DNA from: Phascolarctobacterium_B sp045598345
GTDB taxonomy: Bacteria > Bacillota > Negativicutes > Acidaminococcales > Acidaminococcaceae
Direction of reading: 5' to 3'
Assembly: GCA_045598345.1 (NCBI GenBank)
Contig: JAZLLX010000028.1
Span: 1 to 56,702 of the forward strand
Length of the DNA stretch: 56,702 nucleotides
Made by a program: the position numbers and the translations under genes. Numbering within the stretch: the stretch's first letter is position 1; the number at the start of each line of letters is the position of its first letter. The notes under the pieces were generated by a model. That model searched no databases. It saw only the letters and a program-made list of their open reading frames with translations, and was not told where the DNA came from. Positions 54,042 to 56,702 of this stretch are shown piece after piece.

Positions 54042-55286
54042 TTATTCACCGGCCGCATCCATAGCCGCTTTAATCTTCTTTGCCATTCCCTTAACTTTAG
54101 GCAATGGCACGCCGCATACTGCCACACGCACACCGGCGGCCAAAGGTACACAGAAAATATTTTCTTTTTTCAAAAGTTCACAAACCTTGTCAGAATCCTT
54201 TGCCGGAATGGACATAAAGAAACCTGCCACATAGGGCACCATCTTTAAGCCACATTCTTTTGCTTCCGCTGTGAAAATATCAGCACGGGCACGAATCATA
54301 TCAAAATTTTGTTTCCGTTCCGCCTGAACTGCCGCCAACAATGCAGGGTCTTTCTGAATAGTAATCAAGGTCTGCATAGCCGCCCTGTTCCCGTTGGACC
54401 AGGTGGTACGGCAGGAGAACTTGTTGATTTCAAAGAATTCATCCACAATTTCCTTGTCACAGGAACAGCCAATCATAGCACCGCAACGCTGACCGTAGAG
54501 GGTGAAACCCTTGGACATGGAATAGCATACAATGGTGAAGATATTCTTCGGTAATGTTTCCAACTGCTTGAAGATTTTCCGTACTTCGTCCTTGTCCCCG
54601 GCATAGTCAATATAAGCCACATCCAACACCAAAATAATCGGCTTGTTGTTGGCTTTGCTCTGTTTTTGCAGAATATCCAAAATCTTGGCAAAATCAGTTT
54701 CGTTCACGCTGAAGCCCGTAGGATTGTGACCCGGCGTATTCAGGAATACAACCAATCTTTCCTGCTTGGGCAGAATCTCCGCAATTTTCTTTTCCAGTTC
54801 CGCAAAGTTGAATTGCAGATTTTCGTCAAACATTTTATAGGTCACAAATTTCCGTTTCAAATCAACACAAATATTCTTGTAAGTGCCCCAGAACCAGTCG
54901 CCGCAAAGGGCAGTGTCGTTCTCGTCCATATAGTTCCAAGCCACATGGTGCAAAGCGCCGGTGCCGCCGGGAGTTTGCACTGCGGCGGTGAACAGATTGG
55001 GACGGAAATTGCCGAAAGCCGCTTCCTGAGCCAAACTCAAATATTCAGGCAAGCCCGCAATGGGCGCATAAGCCGTAATATCCTTCATGGCAATGGACTT
55101 GAACACCTTTTCCACAGTGGGCAGGCAAACCAAATTTTCATTCTCGTCATAAATCGCTCCCAAAGTGGCATTTACCACCTTATCCTTACCGAACTTGGCA
55201 ATAGCGGCCTGGCAGGCGGCACTTGCCTCAAAAATCTTGTCAAAGATCTTTTTTCCTTCAGCATGTCTTGCACAAATCATAGTCAT
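54042..55286 (-). CDS. Class I/II aminotransferase
   Basis: 414 residues, fold-type I. HNPTG at 187-191, D222 and Y225 (LDVAYIDYAG), and PLP lysine K259 in CYSMSKGFTLYG. It resembles aromatic/aspartate aminotransferases of Firmicutes; the exact amino acid is not readable. GGAGGG stands eight bases before ATG 55286. Confidence 0.9.
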   Translation of the reverse strand: MTMICARHAEGKKIFDKIFEASAACQAAIAKFGKDKVVNATLGAIYDENENLVCLPTVEKVFKSIAMKDITAYAPIAGLPEYLSLAQEAAFGNFRPNLFTAAVQTPGGTGALHHVAWNYMDENDTALCGDWFWGTYKNICVDLKRKFVTYKMFDENLQFNFAELEKKIAEILPKQERLVVFLNTPGHNPTGFSVNETDFAKILDILQKQSKANNKPIILVLDVAYIDYAGDKDEVRKIFKQLETLPKNIFTIVCYSMSKGFTLYGQRCGAMIGCSCDKEIVDEFFEINKFSCRTTWSNGNRAAMQTLITIQKDPALLAAVQAERKQNFDMIRARADIFTAEAKECGLKMVPYVAGFFMSIPAKDSDKVCELLKKENIFCVPLAAGVRVAVCGVPLPKVKGMAKKIKAAMDAAGE

Positions 55287-55305
55287 AATTTATCCCTCCC
55301 TTTAT

Positions 55306-55355
55306 TAGCATATTAAAATGCTACACTATTATACCACAGACGGGGCAAATTACAA
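55306..55355 (-). promoter_or_regulatory. Promoter and leader hairpin of the aminotransferase operon
   Basis: Minus-strand TTGTAA (55355-55350), a 16-base spacer and TATAAT (55333-55328). A TAGCAT/ATGCTA hairpin (55306-55323) lies in the leader. Nothing else is seen between 55356 and the upp terminator. Confidence 0.6.
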
Positions 55356-55449
55356 GATAAAAATGTATAGAAAAATTTTTATATAGTTTAGTCGTAATTT
55401 GTGACAAAATTGTGTCATTTCAAAATCTTTGAAATAAAAGATTAACAAA

Positions 55450-55488
55450 AACAAAAAGGCCGTTGGTTTTGCCAACGGTCATTTTTTA
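55450..55488 (-). terminator. Terminator of upp
   Basis: On the minus strand GACCGTTGGC and GCCAACGGCC-type arms form a nine-base stem with a TTTT loop, followed by TTTTTGTTTTTG, a few bases after the upp stop. Confidence 0.82.
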
Positions 55489-55491
55489 TGC

Positions 55492-56112
55492 TCACACTGT
55501 TCCGAAAATTCTGTCCCCCGCATCCCCCAAACCCGGAAGGATGTAACCTTTTTCGTTTAAGCCCCTGTCAATAGCACAGGTATAAATCTTAATGTCCGGA
55601 TGTGTCTTGTTCAAAAGTTCAATGCCCGGCGGTGCTGCCACAAGACACATGAAACGGATGTCTTTGATGCCACGCTTTTTCAAATTATTCACTGCCGCCA
55701 CTGCACTGCCGCCAGTTGCCAGCATGGGGTCAACGATTACATAGTAAGCGTCCTTATCCTTCGGCATTTTGTAGTAATATTCTTCCGGCTGTAATGTTTC
55801 TTCGTTACGGCTAATACCGATATGTCCTACATGGGCTTGGGGTGCCACCATCAGCACACCTTCCATAAAACCCAAACCCGCCCGTAAGATTGGTACAACC
55901 ACAATGGATTTTTCTTCCTCGTAACCAACACATTCTTCCAAAGGTGTGCGAACCTTGATTTTTTTAACAGGCAAATCCTTCAATACCTCGTAAGTCATCA
56001 ACGCCCCCACTTCGTTGATAATCCTGTGGAAATTGGTAGAACCCGTTTTCTCATTGCGTAAATAAGTCAATTTGGTCTTTATTAAAGGATGTTCGCAAAC
56101 AGTAACTTGCAT
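55492..56112 (-). CDS. upp: Uracil phosphoribosyltransferase
   Basis: 206 residues, full length. PRPP loop VDPMLATGGSAVAAV, VPILRAGLGFM, and YILPGLGDAGDR at the C-terminus. Salvages uracil to UMP. GGAGGA lies before the ATG; a TATAAT box is at 56143-56138 on the minus strand with no clear -35. Confidence 0.96.
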   Translation of the reverse strand: MQVTVCEHPLIKTKLTYLRNEKTGSTNFHRIINEVGALMTYEVLKDLPVKKIKVRTPLEECVGYEEEKSIVVVPILRAGLGFMEGVLMVAPQAHVGHIGISRNEETLQPEEYYYKMPKDKDAYYVIVDPMLATGGSAVAAVNNLKKRGIKDIRFMCLVAAPPGIELLNKTHPDIKIYTCAIDRGLNEKGYILPGLGDAGDRIFGTV

Positions 56113-56196
56113 TTTTCCGTCCTCCTGAATTTTTTATATTATAGCACTTGACGAAAAAAAATACACGAAGATTTTTATCTTGACAACAGCAGGATT

Positions 56197-56385
56197 CAGG
56201 AAAAGTCCGCCTAATGCGAACTTTAGGCCCCTTGGTGAAGGGGCTGTCGCTTTTAGGAACGTGGTTGCGACTGGGGGTGTGGATTACGCAGAAAACTTTG
56301 TCACTGCCTAATCGATCCCTCCACCGTCCACCGAAAAACTACCGACGGTCCCCTCCCTCAACGGAGGGAGGTCGGCAAATTATAA
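56197..56385. repeat. Two dispersed repeat elements upstream of the IS30 copy
   Basis: The stretch 56113-56475 has no other gene. M2 core GCGAACTTTAGGCCCC at about 56216, hairpin GGCCCCTT/AAGGGGC, variable stem GTCGC/GCGAC (about 56246-56271). A second unit follows with ACCGTC/GACGGT (56323-56349) and CCCTCC/GGAGGG (56351-56370). Confidence 0.8.
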
Positions 56386-56408
56386 TATGAAGTACAACAC
56401 CTAAAAAA

Positions 56409-56702
56409 AGTGGATTGCACAACGATTCTCGTGTAAAATAAAGATAGCAAACAAAATCTTACAAGGAGAATCGCTATGCAATCCTACACACATTTTACAC
56501 AAGAAGAAAGATTTTATCTACAACTTTTTTTAAATTCTGGTTCAAGCATAAGATCTATTGGCAAGTTTTTTGGACGAAGCCCTTCAACCATCAGCAGGGA
56601 AATCAAACGGAACTGCTCCAAAAATCCAAAAGAATCACCTGGTAACAAATACAATTATCATTTCTGGGCATCCCAAATAAAGACCATCATCCGAAATAGA
56701 AA
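56409..56702 (+). mobile_element. Left end of an IS30-family insertion sequence
   Basis: AGTGGATTGCAC near 56409 looks like the left terminal repeat. GGATTGCACAACGATTCTC (56412-56430) is repeated inversely at 56466-56484 with two mismatches, across the transposase start. The element continues beyond the window, so its right end is unseen. Confidence 0.75.
56476..56702 (+). CDS. IS30-family transposase, N-terminal part
   Basis: 75 residues before the window ends. The N-terminal helix-turn-helix of IS30/Tra8 transposases is clear: HFTQEERFYLQLFL, then SIRSIGKFFGRSPSTISREI KRN. AAGGAG lies eight bases before ATG 56476. The catalytic DDE domain would be downstream of the window. The start codon lies inside an inverted repeat that may limit its expression. 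Confidence 0.88.
   Translation, partial: MQSYTHFTQEERFYLQLFLNSGSSIRSIGKFFGRSPSTISREIKRNCSKNPKESPGNKYNYHFWASQIKTIIRNR

Overview
The window reads as chromosome from a diderm Firmicute (class Negativicutes, perhaps an Acidaminococcaceae relative). It combines Gram-positive cell-division and RNA genes (sepF, divIVA, RNase J, SpoIIIE/FtsK, RNase HIII) with outer-membrane-type functions (an RND efflux pump with its adaptor). The genus is inferred from gene content only.

Left part, plus strand: a cut-off cysteine-rich ORF, two unrecognised genes (the first secreted), and a five-gene tRNA operon (Asp, Phe, Gly, Cys, Leu) behind a consensus promoter. Then come yggS, sepF, an S4-domain protein, divIVA and a short recQ. 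From 5803 to 22079 one close-packed run carries rnj, ftsK, rodZ, a YgiQ-type radical SAM gene, an orphan binding protein, rimO, psd, pssA and pncC. It ends with a purine/methylthioadenosine salvage block (mtnP, mtnA, class II aldolase, mtaD) and an FAD oxidoreductase. The salvage genes fit a route from MTA through methylthioinosine and methylthioribulose-1-P to DHAP plus 2-methylthioacetaldehyde.

Middle part, 22080-32767: an island with a type I restriction-modification locus (hsdM, hsdS, a truncated rhuM, a DUF559 nuclease-like gene, dinD, hsdR) and a tyrosine recombinase. Both edges are packed with modular non-coding repeats. The same repeat families flank the DUF559 gene, follow recQ, precede the IS30 copy at the right end, and apparently gave an in-frame insertion inside a PLP-enzyme gene.

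Right part, mostly minus strand: a PLP lyase-like gene, hflX with an N-terminal JAMM-like domain, thiM, thiD, transketolase, an unknown gene and alaS. After a divergent tetR come an ArnT-like glycosyltransferase, a UPF0104-type membrane protein, rnhC, larC and larB, an RND pump and adaptor, a uridine-kinase-like gene, an aminotransferase and upp. An IS30-type transposase starts at the right edge.

The most unusual material is the repeat system. Conserved flanks carry stem-loops whose stems differ in sequence from copy to copy yet stay self-complementary. One pair of copies brackets a DUF559 gene like a small cassette, and one copy seems to be translated inside an enzyme.
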